From assembly GCA_963853835.1 (NCBI GenBank), contig OY970824.1, positions 71,558,372 through 71,622,371 of the forward strand: DNA of 64,000 nt, written 5' to 3'. Position 1 is the stretch's first letter, and each line of letters begins with the position of its first letter. The translations under genes and the position numbers were made by a program. Below are positions 1-11,413 of this stretch, in pieces. Under the pieces are notes generated by a model. That model was not told the DNA's origin and did not search any database. It saw only the letters and a list, made by a program, of their open reading frames with translations. This stretch comes from Calendula officinalis (Eukaryota > Streptophyta > Magnoliopsida > Asterales > Asteraceae).

Positions 1-210
1 TGAAATAAATCAATTACTTTTACTTCAAAGAATTCGTATATCCACTTTCCATCGTCTTCACTGAGAAATAACAAAATTCGAGTCGGAAACCCTAGAATTG
101 CTAAAGTAACTTAATTAGCATATCTTGCTCACCAAATTTGCTGGCTCGTTAAGTTTTTGGATGATCAATTTTCATAATTTAAATTCGTATCCATATTTAA
201 CAATTTATCA
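1..210 (+). promoter_or_regulatory. 5' flank / 5' UTR of NOT3
   Basis: This is the non-coding stretch leading to the NOT3 start codon at 211. It is AT-rich with pyrimidine runs, as expected of a plant 5' UTR. The transcription start cannot be placed, and the promoter is probably partly outside the window. Confidence 0.4.
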
Positions 211-3200
211 ATGGGAGCTAGTAGAAAGCTTCAAGGCGAGATCGATCGAGTTCTAAAAAAAGTTCAAGAAGGTGTTGATGTTTTCGACAGCATATGGAAC
301 AAGGTATCGTTATATGTTTTCAATTTCTGTAATTCATTGACGTTATTCGTTTTTGTGTAATCTGTGTGCTGAAGATTTCATTTTCGCTTGTTGAATTCTC
401 GTGTTTTAGGTTTACGATACTGACAATGCCAATCAGAAGGAGAAGTTTGAGGCTGACTTGAAGAAAGAAATTAAGAAACTTCAGAGGTATAGAGACCAGA
501 TTAAGACTTGGATACAGTCCAGCGAGATCAAGGATAAAAAGGTCAATTCTTTTCGTTTTATACTTTATTGTTATCAATTTCACCCGTAATCAATGCATTT
601 CAGCTAGACCAGATTAAGACATGATTTTGGTGTAAATTTTTTATTGCTTGTTGTCTATGCAAATGCTGTTTCTGTATCTCAAATATCAAATTAAATTATA
701 GTTTAGTTCTAAATTATAGTTTTAGCTTCATCAAGGTTTGACTGTATTAAATTGAATCTGGTTTTAGTGTCTATACTAGAAGTTAGATACTTATAATTTA
801 TTTCAGTTACTTATTAACACCGGGTTCTTCTTTCTGATACGTGTTGACTTAGGTTAGTGCCTCTTATGAGCAGGCTTTAATGGATGCTCGTAAGCTTATT
901 GAACGTGAAATGGAACGGTTTAAGATTTGTGAAAAGGAGACAAAAACAAAAGCTTTCTCAAAGGAAGGCCTGGGACAACAGCCTAAAACGGTACATATTT
1001 CATCATTTTTTTTTTTTTGCATATAATATTTTGTCATTATAAATTTGATACTTTCTTTATCAATAACATTAGCTGATAAATAGTAAAGTATCATTCGGTA
1101 ATATTTGAGTGTAGTAAAGTTTCTTTGTTGACACTTTTTAGGATCCAAAAGAGAAAGCCAGGTCAGAGACTAGAGATTGGTTGAACAATACGGTATGCCA
1201 CTTTTTTCTGCTAACCAAATAGGATCATATGAAATTTAGTGTAGATGTTTGTGTCAGTGTGTATATGTGCATATTTATTTAGACATTATATAAAAAAATC
1301 TTATAATTGATTAGGTATCTGAGCTGGAATCTCAAATTGATAGCTTTGAAGCTGAGATGGAAGGTCTGTCTGTTAAGAAAGGAAAAGCCCGACCTCCGAG
1401 ACTGGTAAGTTGATGAATAATATAATAGACTTTATTTCTTTATAGAAAATGATTACATTTCATAATTGATTGATTATATATTGTTTGATAGACACATTTA
1501 GAGTCATCAATTACTCGGCACAAGGCTCATATAATGAAGCTAGAGTTGATATTGAGGCTGCTGGATAATGACGAGTTGAGTCCTGAACAAGTGGATGATG
1601 TTAAGGATTTCATTGACGATTATGTGGAACGAAATCAGGTTTTTCATATTTTTCTTTCACATTTTCTAAAAAAATTCTTTTGGGGTATTAATCTAAAGTG
1701 ATTTGTTATGCAGGAGGATTTTGATGAATTTGAGGATGTTGATATGTTATACAACACGTTATCACTGGACATGGTAGAGGCACTAGAAGATCTAGTTTCC
1801 ATTGTGCCACCTGCTCTTGTCAAGGTATGTTTTTATATTAGATTTCACAGTTTGATCTGTGTATGTTAATTTAGGGCAGGTAGTATAAACCATTATCAAT
1901 GAATGATTAGGTAGAAAAAAAAAGTAGGAATAATTAATTATGATGTTAGTGGTGATTATTAGTTTGATTTATGTTTGGCAGGGTGTTGGTGCTACTAGTG
2001 CTGGTGTAACTATAAAAAATGACCTCCAGTCCAGTCACCGGTATGTTGAGAAAACTAGAATGCAACTTAAAAAGGATAAACCAAAAATTAAAGTATTAAC
2101 CCATGAATATAAGTAGATGCAATGTTGGTTGGATCTAGTCAAACCATATAACTAGTGCTAACAAACAGATTGAGTTGATCTTAACATAATCTTTTCTTTT
2201 CCCTTTTTTCATTGTTATTTTTATAGTTTTAAGCAATATGTATGATGTGAGGTTTTGCATAGGTGACAGTTACTTGTATTCAACAGGTAGCTTCAGTTCA
2301 AGAGCAAATTGACGAAACTGTCTCTCAGGAGAATCTCACGTTCCAAAGACCCCACCACCAATCTCGTCATCTCCCGCAACGCCAGCTGGCAGCCATACAA
2401 CCCCTCTTGCTGTTCCTACTTCTTCTTCTTCTTCTGTCAGGGGTATTATGGACAATTCACTCTCCACCGTTCCTTCCTCACCCATTAACAATCCTACTAA
2501 AGAAGATGACGTTAACAACTTTCCTATGCGTAAATCATCTCCAGCCCTAAATGAATCCGGATTAAGGAACCTGGGTGGGTTTGAGTTTGACTAGTCAACC
2601 GTCAGTTACAATCCCTATCAGTTCTACAAGTAGTAAACGGTGTTTCTGTTTCTCCTTGGGTTTCAGAAATGGGTAAGAGAGGGAATGATGGTATAGTTCA
2701 GCAGCATGATGTCACCACAAAACATTAAAACTAATGATAGTGGTGAGACCACACGAGTTTTTTCACCTTCTGTCATTCAATGGAGACCTGGGACGTCCTT
2801 CCAAACTCAGCATGAAGGAGTATGTTACTTTCTTTTTCCCAAATCACACTTCTCATTATTCTTTCCTTTTGTTTGAGGATTAAGAGGTAATTGAGCCTAA
2901 AGGATAATTAAATATTTTGGCAGGTTTTAGTTAACGGTTTTCCTTTGTATGTTTGGTAGGGACAGTTTCGTTAACCAGATCAAAGAGAGAAAGATTCCAA
3001 CAAACTCAGACTACTCTTTAAGCAATTCTCACCACAACAAAACCCTCTTCTGCGCCAGGTGTCATTTATATGCTTTTAAATAATTATTAATTGTTGTTTT
3101 ATTAGTAACATTCAATTTAATTTTAAATGATTTTGTAATTTGCAGTTCAATTCTCAAAGTTCAACTGTGTTGCCACAAGGTGGGTTGGGTGGCAGTCCTA

Positions 3201-4431
3201 ACACTGTGACGTCTGCACAACAACCAAGTTTGACTCATTTGCAATCTGGTCAACAGTCACTTATATCAACTGGTACGCTCAATGTAATTCATATTTATTG
3301 TGGTAAAAATCATTTTAATTATTTGAATAATGAAATGTACTTGAAGCAGAAATGGGCAATGCAAAAGCTGATGAGATGGATCAACAACAAAGCGTATCTG
3401 ATGATTTAGCTACTGATACTGCCCAAAGTGTGGGGCTAACTGCCAATGATGAAGATCCAAAAGTAGATATGCAGGTTTTTTTATAGTATTACTCATTTGT
3501 AAATTGATGAGAAAATTAGAATGATGATTAATGCAATGAATGACAGTCTGGATCTTTAACAGAAGCTGTTGATCTGTGTCCTGGACAGCCTTTTGGGGTT
3601 ATTGGTAGAAGAAGTGTTTGTGATCTTGGTACAATTGGAGACAACCTTAATGGGTTAGCAGTAAGCTTAGGTGGCAGCCATGATCAACAATACAATCTCC
3701 AGATGCTTGAATCTGCCTTTCACAAACCCAGAGATTCTGAACGACCAAAAACTTACACCGCAGTATGAATATTTCTTTTTGTTTTTATATAATAATAATA
3801 ATAATAATAAATGAATTTTAACATTTGTTTCGTTAATTTTCAGAGACACCCTTGTGTGACCCCACAAAGCTATCCTCAAGTACAGGCTCCAATTGTGAAT
3901 AACCCAGCCTTTTGGGAACGTCTTGGATCTGATAACATTGGCACTGATACTTTATTTTTTGCATTCTACTATCAACAGGTATTTATTAATATTTTATATA
4001 TTGTATCATATGCCTTGTATTTTGTTTCTAAACTTTCATGTTCTCAAGTATTTGGTTTGATGCAGAATGGTTATCAACAGTATTTGGCTGCAAAAGAATT
4101 GAAGAAGGAGATACCATAAAAAGTACAATACATGGTTCCGAGGAACCAAAATTTGCAACTGATGATTATGAACAGGGAACATATGTTTACTTTGATTTTC
4201 ATATTGGTAATGATGACATGCAAAACGGCTGGTAAGTTCCCTGCTTTTACTACATTAAAATTTCTAAAGAGGATACTGTCTGTTGACCTTTATGAAATTA
4301 TATTTTATAAAAATCAAAATGTGGTGATTTTGCTAACAATCAATCTCTTACTAATTTCTAACAGGTGTCAAACAATCAAGACGGACTTCAAGTTTGAGTA
4401 CAATTTTCTTGAAGATGAACTAATCGTGTAA
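211..4431 (+). pseudogene. NOT3: CCR4-NOT complex subunit 3 (NOT3) gene, degenerate
   Basis: NOT3 is a scaffold of the CCR4-NOT deadenylase complex, acting in mRNA decay and transcription. The gene is multi-exon. Exon 1 (211-303) begins MGASRKLQGEIDRV, typical of the Not3 N-terminal domain, and the coiled-coil-rich exons run cleanly to about 1824. Later exons hold recognisable middle-region blocks (VIGRRSV, GQP, NTVTS) and the C-terminal NOT2/3/5 box (PQVQAPIVNNPAFWERL; end FLEDELIV, stop 4429-4431). The reading frame is broken repeatedly: near 2333-2341, near 2575-2595, near 2632, an in-frame TAA at 2972-2974, and twice in the NOT box (4108 and 4139), where 9 nt expected from the family are reduced to 1 nt. 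Homology is clear; loss of function is inferred. A truncated N-terminal protein remains possible. Confidence 0.85.
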
Positions 4432-5480
4432 ATTACTGTGAATCCTTCTTGTAACATTAGTTTCTGGTTTTATTTTGTTTGTACTTTTATGTAACATTCC
4501 ACAATTTCATAACACCATAAAATATGCCATTATTTCAATAGGTAACTTTTATTTTATTAACATTTTTTACTTTTTCCCCTGATTAATTTTTTCCCCAAAT
4601 TTGAAAATGAACTCCACCCCCTATAAAATTATAACATCGTCATTAGTAATTAATATTAATATTAACATTAAATGATACAACTTGTTTAGAGCATAACATT
4701 GAACACAAAAAGGCTCTTAAGAAATTAAAAAAAAACTTACACATAGGAGCCATGAAAAGAATAAGAAAGAACGGTCACACTATAAACTTATAAAGATATG
4801 TTAGCAGTATTTATTCATAATTGTGTTCATTTTACCATTATCTGGACATTTATTGGTAGACCATTAGCTGCCAGGGATTTTGAACCCAAGATAAGATAGC
4901 TCCTTGATGGAGAGCCCCATCAGCCATTATGATATCTATACAGAATAACAAGAAGACAAAATTTAATCTCTTTTTCCAATTAAATTCAATTGAAAATAAA
5001 AAATAATTCAAAAATGGAGATTCAGTTATTATTATATCAACAATCATTAACCTTCATGCAGCCTCAACAAAAGTAACCACCACCACCATGTATCCCATTA
5101 CCTTGCCTTATAAGTTATACCTGTAGTCAAAGAGTCAACACTCGTATTACAGTCGCATGTTATGTTAATACCATCAATTACACATAATAAGTTCAGAAGT
5201 CAGACAACTAACAATTTCAGTGCATACTCCACCCAAATATTATAATTATTTAGGACCAAAAAGATTAGAGTAAATGACAATATACAAATGTGTCTCACTT
5301 ACTCAAATTAGAAGCTAATCACTTGATAATTGCTCCATTTCCTGTTGATCCTTGTCAACTGTTAATGCACCTTTACTGGCTTCAACCACAAGTTATCACT
5401 TATACCAATTTAATCTAATTTAAGGTTATTAAATAATATCTCAAATTACAATATGTGATCGATCATGAATACCAACTTAA
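4432..5480. other. Intergenic region between NOT3 and PPR 3' ends
   Basis: This 1.05-kb AT-rich spacer lies between the convergent NOT3 and PPR genes and should hold both 3' UTRs. No coding ORF is supported. A weak tRNA-like A/B-box pair lies on the minus strand near 4850-4930, but it does not fold as a tRNA. Confidence 0.5.
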
Positions 5481-8400
5481 TCACCAATGATCTTTACACG
5501 AACATAAACCCTCTTCAAAATGATGAAACCGATACGAATCCCTAACTATAATACTCCGATTACAAATCTTGGACACATATTTTATCCAATTATGACAATC
5601 ATTACACACACGAAGATTCTTCATTACACGCAAAGGAATCGTATCAGACAATTTCAAAAGCCCGAATGTAATCGCCAACTTTTCACTGTGTATACAGCTT
5701 AACGGGTCCTTCTGTTCTTGCTCAAAATCATTCAAAAGACTGTATCTATCTTGTACATATCCAATTTCAGCAGCCCGTTTATCAATAACTTTCAAATATT
5801 CATATATTTCATCAGCAAGTGGATGTAACCGATCACCAACAAAGAAAGCATGAACCGTGTTCTTGACCTCGATCCAGCTTTGACCCGGGACTTTTTTCAC
5901 ACCTTTTTCTTTCATTAATTTTCTTGTTCGGTTTCTGTCATCCCATTTTTTAGAAATTGCATACATATTTGATAATAAAACATAAGTAGCCGAATCTTCT
6001 GGTTCTAATTCTAATAAATGTTTTGCTGAAATTTCTCCAATTTCTTTATTTTTATAAACCGTACAAGCACTCAAAAGTGTCCTCCACACCATCGAATCGG
6101 GTTTGACCGGCATTGACCCGATAAAATCCCGTGCACGGGTCAACAGCCCGGCCCGCCCGAGAATATCCACAACACACGCGTAATGTTCGGGTCGAGGAAC
6201 GAGCCCGTAATCTTGACTCATGGAGTTGAAATACTCAACCCCTTTTTCAACTAACCGTACATGGCTACACGCAGTTAAAACACCTACAAAAGTCACATAG
6301 TTAGGTGTAAAACCGGCCCGTTTCATTTCTTCAAAAAGCTGTATAGCTTCATCTCCACACCCGTGTTGAGAATAACCCGTGATCATTGCATTCCATGAAA
6401 TATCGTTTTTATCTTTCATTTCAAGAAACTCGCGTTTTGCATCATCAAGACTCCCACATTTTGAATATAATGTTATTAAGACATTTGAAGATTCGGGTTC
6501 TAAATTGTGGCCCGTTTTTATCATTTTTGCATGAATTTGTTTTCCTTGAGTTAAATTTGTTGTATTTGCAGCTGCACTAACTGCTGACCCGTATGTAAAC
6601 ATATTAAATTCCACACCAAATTCATTCATTTTAGAAAATACTTTTAATGATTCCTCATAATTCCCGCTTTGTGAAAAACCTGAAACCAAACCATTCCATG
6701 AAACATTATCTTTAACATTAATTTTCTCAAATGCTAAATACGCTTCGTTTATTAAACCACATCTAGCATAAAGACAAACAAGTGAATTCCCAATTGAAAG
6801 GTCAAACGAATAACCACAAACGATAGTTTGACCATGAATCTGTTGACCTTGACTAACTGCTTTAATTCCTGCACATGCACTAATTGCACTTGAAAAACCA
6901 ATATTATCCGATTGAATTCCATTAATTATCATTTCCTCAAATGTTTTCAAAGCTTCAAAAAACAAATCATGCTGTGTGTATCCTGCAATCATAGCTGTCC
7001 AAGAAACAACGTCTTTTTCATTAAGATGTTTGAGAATCTTCTCTGCAGTGTACAACTCTCCATGCTTAGAGTACATGTCGATAAGCACACTGCAAACATA
7101 TACATTCGGTTGAAACCCTGTTTTCACAACTTGTGTATGTATCTGTTCACCAAGATCCAAATTACCAACTAAAGTACACGTTCTTAATATACTCGGGTAC
7201 GTGTACTGATTAGGGCTCAAACCGTTAATCTGCATTTGTTTAAATATGTTTAAAGATTCATAAATATCACCTAACTGTCCATAAGCAACTAACATTACAT
7301 TCCATAAAACCACGTTTTCTTTTTCGGTTGTGAGAAAAAACTCGTGAGCAGTTTTAACATCAGAACAATTTACATAAAGATCAAGTAAAGATCCTTCTAT
7401 GATTATATCTTTACACATACCCGATTTTATTGCATAAGAATGTAACTGAATTCCCTTAATTAAATCCCCAATTGATGCACAAGCACTTAAAAGACTAGCA
7501 ACTGTAACCGAATCAGGTTTTAGGTTATCCAATTGCATTTTTTCATATAATTTTAATGCTTCTTCACTTAATCCCTTTTTAGCAAGACCTGAAATAAGAG
7601 TGTTGTATGATACACCATCACGATATTCCATTTTTGTAAATATTCGTTCTGCAGATAATAAATTGTCACAACGTGAATACAGTGTAACAAGTGCATTATT
7701 CACAAAAGTTTCAGATGAAAATCCCCATTTATTTATAAGAGAATGTAATTGTTCTCCTAGGTTAAAAAATGAAATTTTTGTACAAGAACTTATGACACTT
7801 GAGAAAACATAAGGTGTTGGTAAAATCCCGGAATTATGCATTTCGGTAAATAATAAAATGCTTTCTTCTTCAAGTCCATTTTGAGATAATCCAGATATCA
7901 TAGCAACCCATGTAACATTATCTCTCATACTCAGGTTTTGGAATATGTATTTTGCAGTATTTATATACCCTTTCTTTGCGTATAAATCGATTAATGGATT
8001 ACAAACTATATAATTTGTACCAAAACCATGACGAACGATCTTTGTGTGAATTTGTTTTATATAACTATGATCAAACTTATCTCCAATACAAGCCCGTAAC
8101 ACGTTTGCAAATGTTACTTCATCAGGGTCAACATTTTCTAACAACATTTTTGAAAACAGGCCCAATACTATTGTAGTCGATTTCTTTCCAATTAAACCGA
8201 AAATTAAGTTATTCCAGAAAGATAAATCTCTGTTAGGCATTTCATCGATCACCTGGCATGCATAACTTAAATCACCATGAGCGGCATAAACATCTGTTAG
8301 CCTGCTGCAAATTCCGTAATCTGTATCAAATCCTGATTTTATAATCCTTCCATGAAGCTTTTTAACATCTGTGAGAGATCCAGAACTTAAATATCCTTCT

Positions 8401-8798
8401 AACAGCCAATAGTAAGTTTGATGATTAGCGAAAATTTGGTCGGAATTACTAATTCCCTTTTTCTCATAACTTCTAGGGCTCAATTCATCTTCTTCATCAA
8501 CAACTGGAAAACTTGCAGATGTAGCGGCTAACCTACATCCACATAGTTTCCCTCGAAAGTACTGCAATTACAGCAACACTATCATTATTAACGGTATAAT
8601 CACAAATTTATTGGAACAATTTTAATTTTCTTTTGTAAAAGAAGGTTACGACCTTTGTTTTACTAATTAAGAAAATATTAGTACTAATGAAGTTTGAAAG
8701 ATATGATAGAATGTAGGTACCTTTGGGAAATTTGTTGCTGATTTACGCGGGAAAGATTGAATTTGGGTATTCAAAGATGAAGCACGTAATAAGATCAT
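5481..8798 (-). CDS. PLS-class DYW pentatricopeptide repeat protein (At4g13650-like)
   Basis: This is an organelle RNA-binding protein of the PLS-DYW class, likely a C-to-U RNA editing factor. The long exon (8561-5481) has no ATG near its 5' end, so I add a short first exon, 8798-8721. It starts MILLRASS and ends in AAG|GTACCT; a 159-bp intron follows, with acceptor TTGCAG at 8562. The join is in phase and gives about 1052 aa, close to the Arabidopsis homolog. The protein has a basic, serine-rich N-terminus (targeting-like), then many PPR repeats (VVSWTAMIAGYTQ, VSWNAMITGYSQHG), then E/E+ motifs (PGQSWIEV) and a DYW deaminase with HSEK (HxE) and CNDCH (CxxCH). It ends KDHW rather than DYW. 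Family and start exon are strongly supported; the RNA target is unknown. Confidence 0.93.
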
Positions 8799-8903
8799 TG
8801 GCCGTTTGTTCAGGAAAAATGATTCTTCGGAGAATCCCTCTAACACACCGGAAGAGGAAGAAGACAAAAAGTTGAGAGTTCAGACTGCGTAATCCTTCAA
8901 GTT

Positions 8904-8914
8904 GTATATATAGC
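8904..8914 (-). promoter_or_regulatory. TATA box of the PPR gene
   Basis: On the minus strand this reads GCTATATATAC, about 105 bp upstream of the PPR start at 8798. Spacing fits a plant core promoter with a short 5' UTR. This is inferred from motif and position only. Confidence 0.5.
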
Positions 8915-9578
8915 TTTAGCAGAAGCCACGAAGGCCGGTGCCACCAAGACTGTTTGGGTGAGCTTATTTTTACTCGATTTATTGGGTTTATTGTTTAGGC
9001 ATAAAAGTGAATTTCGATTATCCAAAAAAAATTCTGAAAAATTCCAAAAAATATATATATAACACCTCATGATTATTATAACATTTAATCAAAAGAAAAA
9101 AAAATTATGATCCACTTTTTTTTTTTGAATCATAATAATGATCCATATTTTTATTTTGAAATATAGGCTTCGTTAAAACTAGCTTTATATATAAAGTATT
9201 AATAAAAATAAAAAAACATTAATGACATCTATCGTATTCAAAAACAAAAATTATAATAATAATAATAATATATTAATAATAGTTAAAAGGAAGAATCATA
9301 ATTTTTTTAGTTATATAAGAATTTATTATTTATATAAAAAGACAAAAGTTTTGAGGATAGACCATACTTTTTAGAAAAATCTGGATATGGAACACTAAAA
9401 TTTAAAGTTTATATTATTATTTCAGAAAAATTAAAGTAAGTATAATGGTATTTCGGCAATTTAATTGAATGAAAAAAAATATATTAAAAGGGGCCACTAG
9501 GAAATGAACTTAAAACATCCAGTGCCAAGCACTTCAGCCAACAAATTAGAACCACCATGCCAAATAAGATCTCGATCT
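8915..9578. other. AT-rich intergenic spacer
   Basis: Upstream region of the PPR gene, very AT-rich with simple repeats (AATAAT near 9258-9270). No gene is seen. The right end (about 9480-9578) has a weak SINE-like A-box on the minus strand that I could not confirm. Confidence 0.45.
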
Positions 9579-9581
9579 TAA

Positions 9582-11413
9582 GGCTACAAGGTATGGGTAC
9601 CATATGTGGTACCCATTTTTCTTACCACATCATCGTCACCTAAGCAACCACACCACCACCACACCACATCACACCATTTTATTTTCAATCTCATCATTTC
9701 ATTTCCATTTATTTTTTAAACATAATATTAAACTTCCATTAAATTAAAATAACAATACATTAAATTAAAAATACAATACTTAAAATTAAAAATACAAGAC
9801 TTAAAAATTTTAAAAACTAAAATACTAAAAATCTAAAAACTACAATCCTAAATCGCTCATGGCTTTTCGGACCCTTTCCTTCGCGGCTAGGAAATGTTGA
9901 AGATCTTCTTACGGCATGCCTGGCGGTGGTTGCATAGTCAAAATATTCATATTATTGATAATTCTTTGTTCGGTTGCAAGCTCCCTATCTCTTTCATCTT
10001 TCTCCTTCTCCAATTGAACTTGTTGACGACGCATCTCTATGCGCTCTTTCGTTGACTCAACGTGGTCGCTTAATCGTTTTTGAATTGCTTCTCTATGCTT
10101 GCTCTTCGATTCCATTTCCGCCGCATGCCTATCCGCTCGTTTAGCCTTGTCTCTTCCAATTGGTCGTTGAGGAGGTGGGGTTTCATCAATATCGTCGAAT
10201 AGGTCATCTGAAATGTCATCATCCCCTGCATTAAGGTCGATACGAGAACGACCATCAGAAACATCAACCGATTGTGAACTTCTTGAGCGCTTCTATTGTT
10301 GTTGATCTTTAGTAATTGTTCCGATCCATTTTGGATCCTCTTTTAAAATCAACCAATGTCGATCTAGCTCAAAATTATGGCCCTTTTTTTCAACTTTGTA
10401 TTGTTTTTGGCGGCCTCCAAAACATCAAACTCGGCCATTCCGCTACTTCTTTCCGACGAAAGTTTGTTGTATATACCATTAAATTTTGTAACCTTGTTGT
10501 TTATGTCACGCCATTTGCTACTAAGACTATTGTCTTTTCGGTATGGCGGGACTCCCATGAAGCTATGAAATTTAGAAAGAATGGCTTCCCAATAGCTTTT
10601 AATTCTCATGCCATTCCAGTCTTTCTCGTTTTTAGAAGTGTCACACCAAGCTCGGCACAACGCAATTTCATCCTTTTCCGTCCATGGAATTTGTGTGTCT
10701 TCTTCCACATCTTCTTCCACAACTTCTTCAACAACTTCTTTTTCTTTCCTTTTCCCTTTCCCTTTCCCTTCCCCTTTCGCTTGCTCCCTCCCGCTTGTGG
10801 TTCTTGTGTTTGGGTTTGGTAGGGCGTTTGTTGAGAAAATGTTTGTTGTTGAAAATATTGTGATGTGAGTGCAAATTGAGATACATTTTGTGAATATTGA
10901 GGTTGTTGAAATTGAGGTGCGGTTTGTGGATAAAATTGAGGAGGTGAGACAGCACCAGAACTTAGGATGTTGACATATTGCTCGTAGCCACCAAATCCAA
11001 GGTTCGGTGGTATATTTTGTTGTGAAGGTTGGTTGGGTGTTTGTGGAGAGTTGTTGTGTGGATCCATTGTAAGTAAAGAGATATGAAGATAGGAGTTTGT
11101 AGAGAGTAAAATGGATGAATTTTGTGTGTAAAATGAGTGAAAATAAGTAAATATATATAGGGAAATAATTAAAAGAAAAAAAGTTTTTTTTTTAAATTTA
11201 CAACGGCATTATAGCCGTTGCCAACGGATAATTTTCGCAAAAAAGTCGCCTCCCACGCCCGTTGCCCCGCGTTGGGCGTTGCACTCTCGACCCACGCCGG
11301 ACCCCCCACGCCGTTCGGGGGGGGGGGGGGGGGGGGTGTTCCAATCACCAACCACGCCGTTGCCATGCCACCTCACCCCAACACCATACTCCCTCCGACC
11401 ATACCATGCAGCC
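9582..11413 (-). mobile_element. PIF/Harbinger non-autonomous element with TIRs and TAA duplication
   Basis: Terminal inverted repeats are GGCTACAAGGTATGG at the left and the complement of GGCTGCATGGTATGG at the right, matching at 13 of 15 positions. The element is flanked by a direct TAA duplication (9579-9581 and 11414-11416), the usual 3-bp target of this superfamily. The 1.83-kb body carries only the decayed ORF1 (Myb-like protein), on the minus strand; no DDE transposase was found, so it would need one in trans. A 20-base G run (11317-11336) lies near the right end. Confidence 0.87.
9909..11067 (-). pseudogene. Harbinger ORF1 (Myb/SANT-like, NAM-associated C-terminus), broken
   Basis: This is the remnant of the DNA-binding ORF1 protein of PIF/Harbinger elements. 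It starts MDPHNNSPQTPNQP with a Q/P-rich leader, then a K/G-rich basic run, then a trihelix/Myb-like block (WTEKDEIALCRAWCDTS, SKWRDINNKV), then a charged coiled C-terminus (DKAKRADRHAAEM, ending QPPPGMP). The frame is broken near 10740 and at a homopolymer near 10385, and an in-frame TAG follows a QQQ run near 10290. Such ORFs are often annotated as NAM-associated or GST-T3-like proteins. It lies wholly inside the element's TIRs and is very unlikely to be functional. Confidence 0.82.

Noticed and set aside
4850..4930. tRNA-like sequence on the minus strand (A box TGGCTGATGGG, B box GGTTCAAAATCC)
   Set aside because: The T arm pairs in only three positions, and no acceptor stem, poly(A) or target duplication was found; at best an old SINE relic.
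5520..8176. Several plus-strand ORFs of 60-86 aa inside the PPR gene
   Set aside because: Antisense shadows of the PPR coding sequence with no family features.
9480..9578. SINE-like stretch with A box TTGGCTGAAGTGC on the minus strand
   Set aside because: The B box is weak and neither tail nor duplication could be defined.
10316..10868. Plus-strand ORFs up to 168 aa
   Set aside because: Antisense to the Harbinger ORF1 relic; phenylalanine/proline runs are the complement of its lysine/glycine-rich tract.
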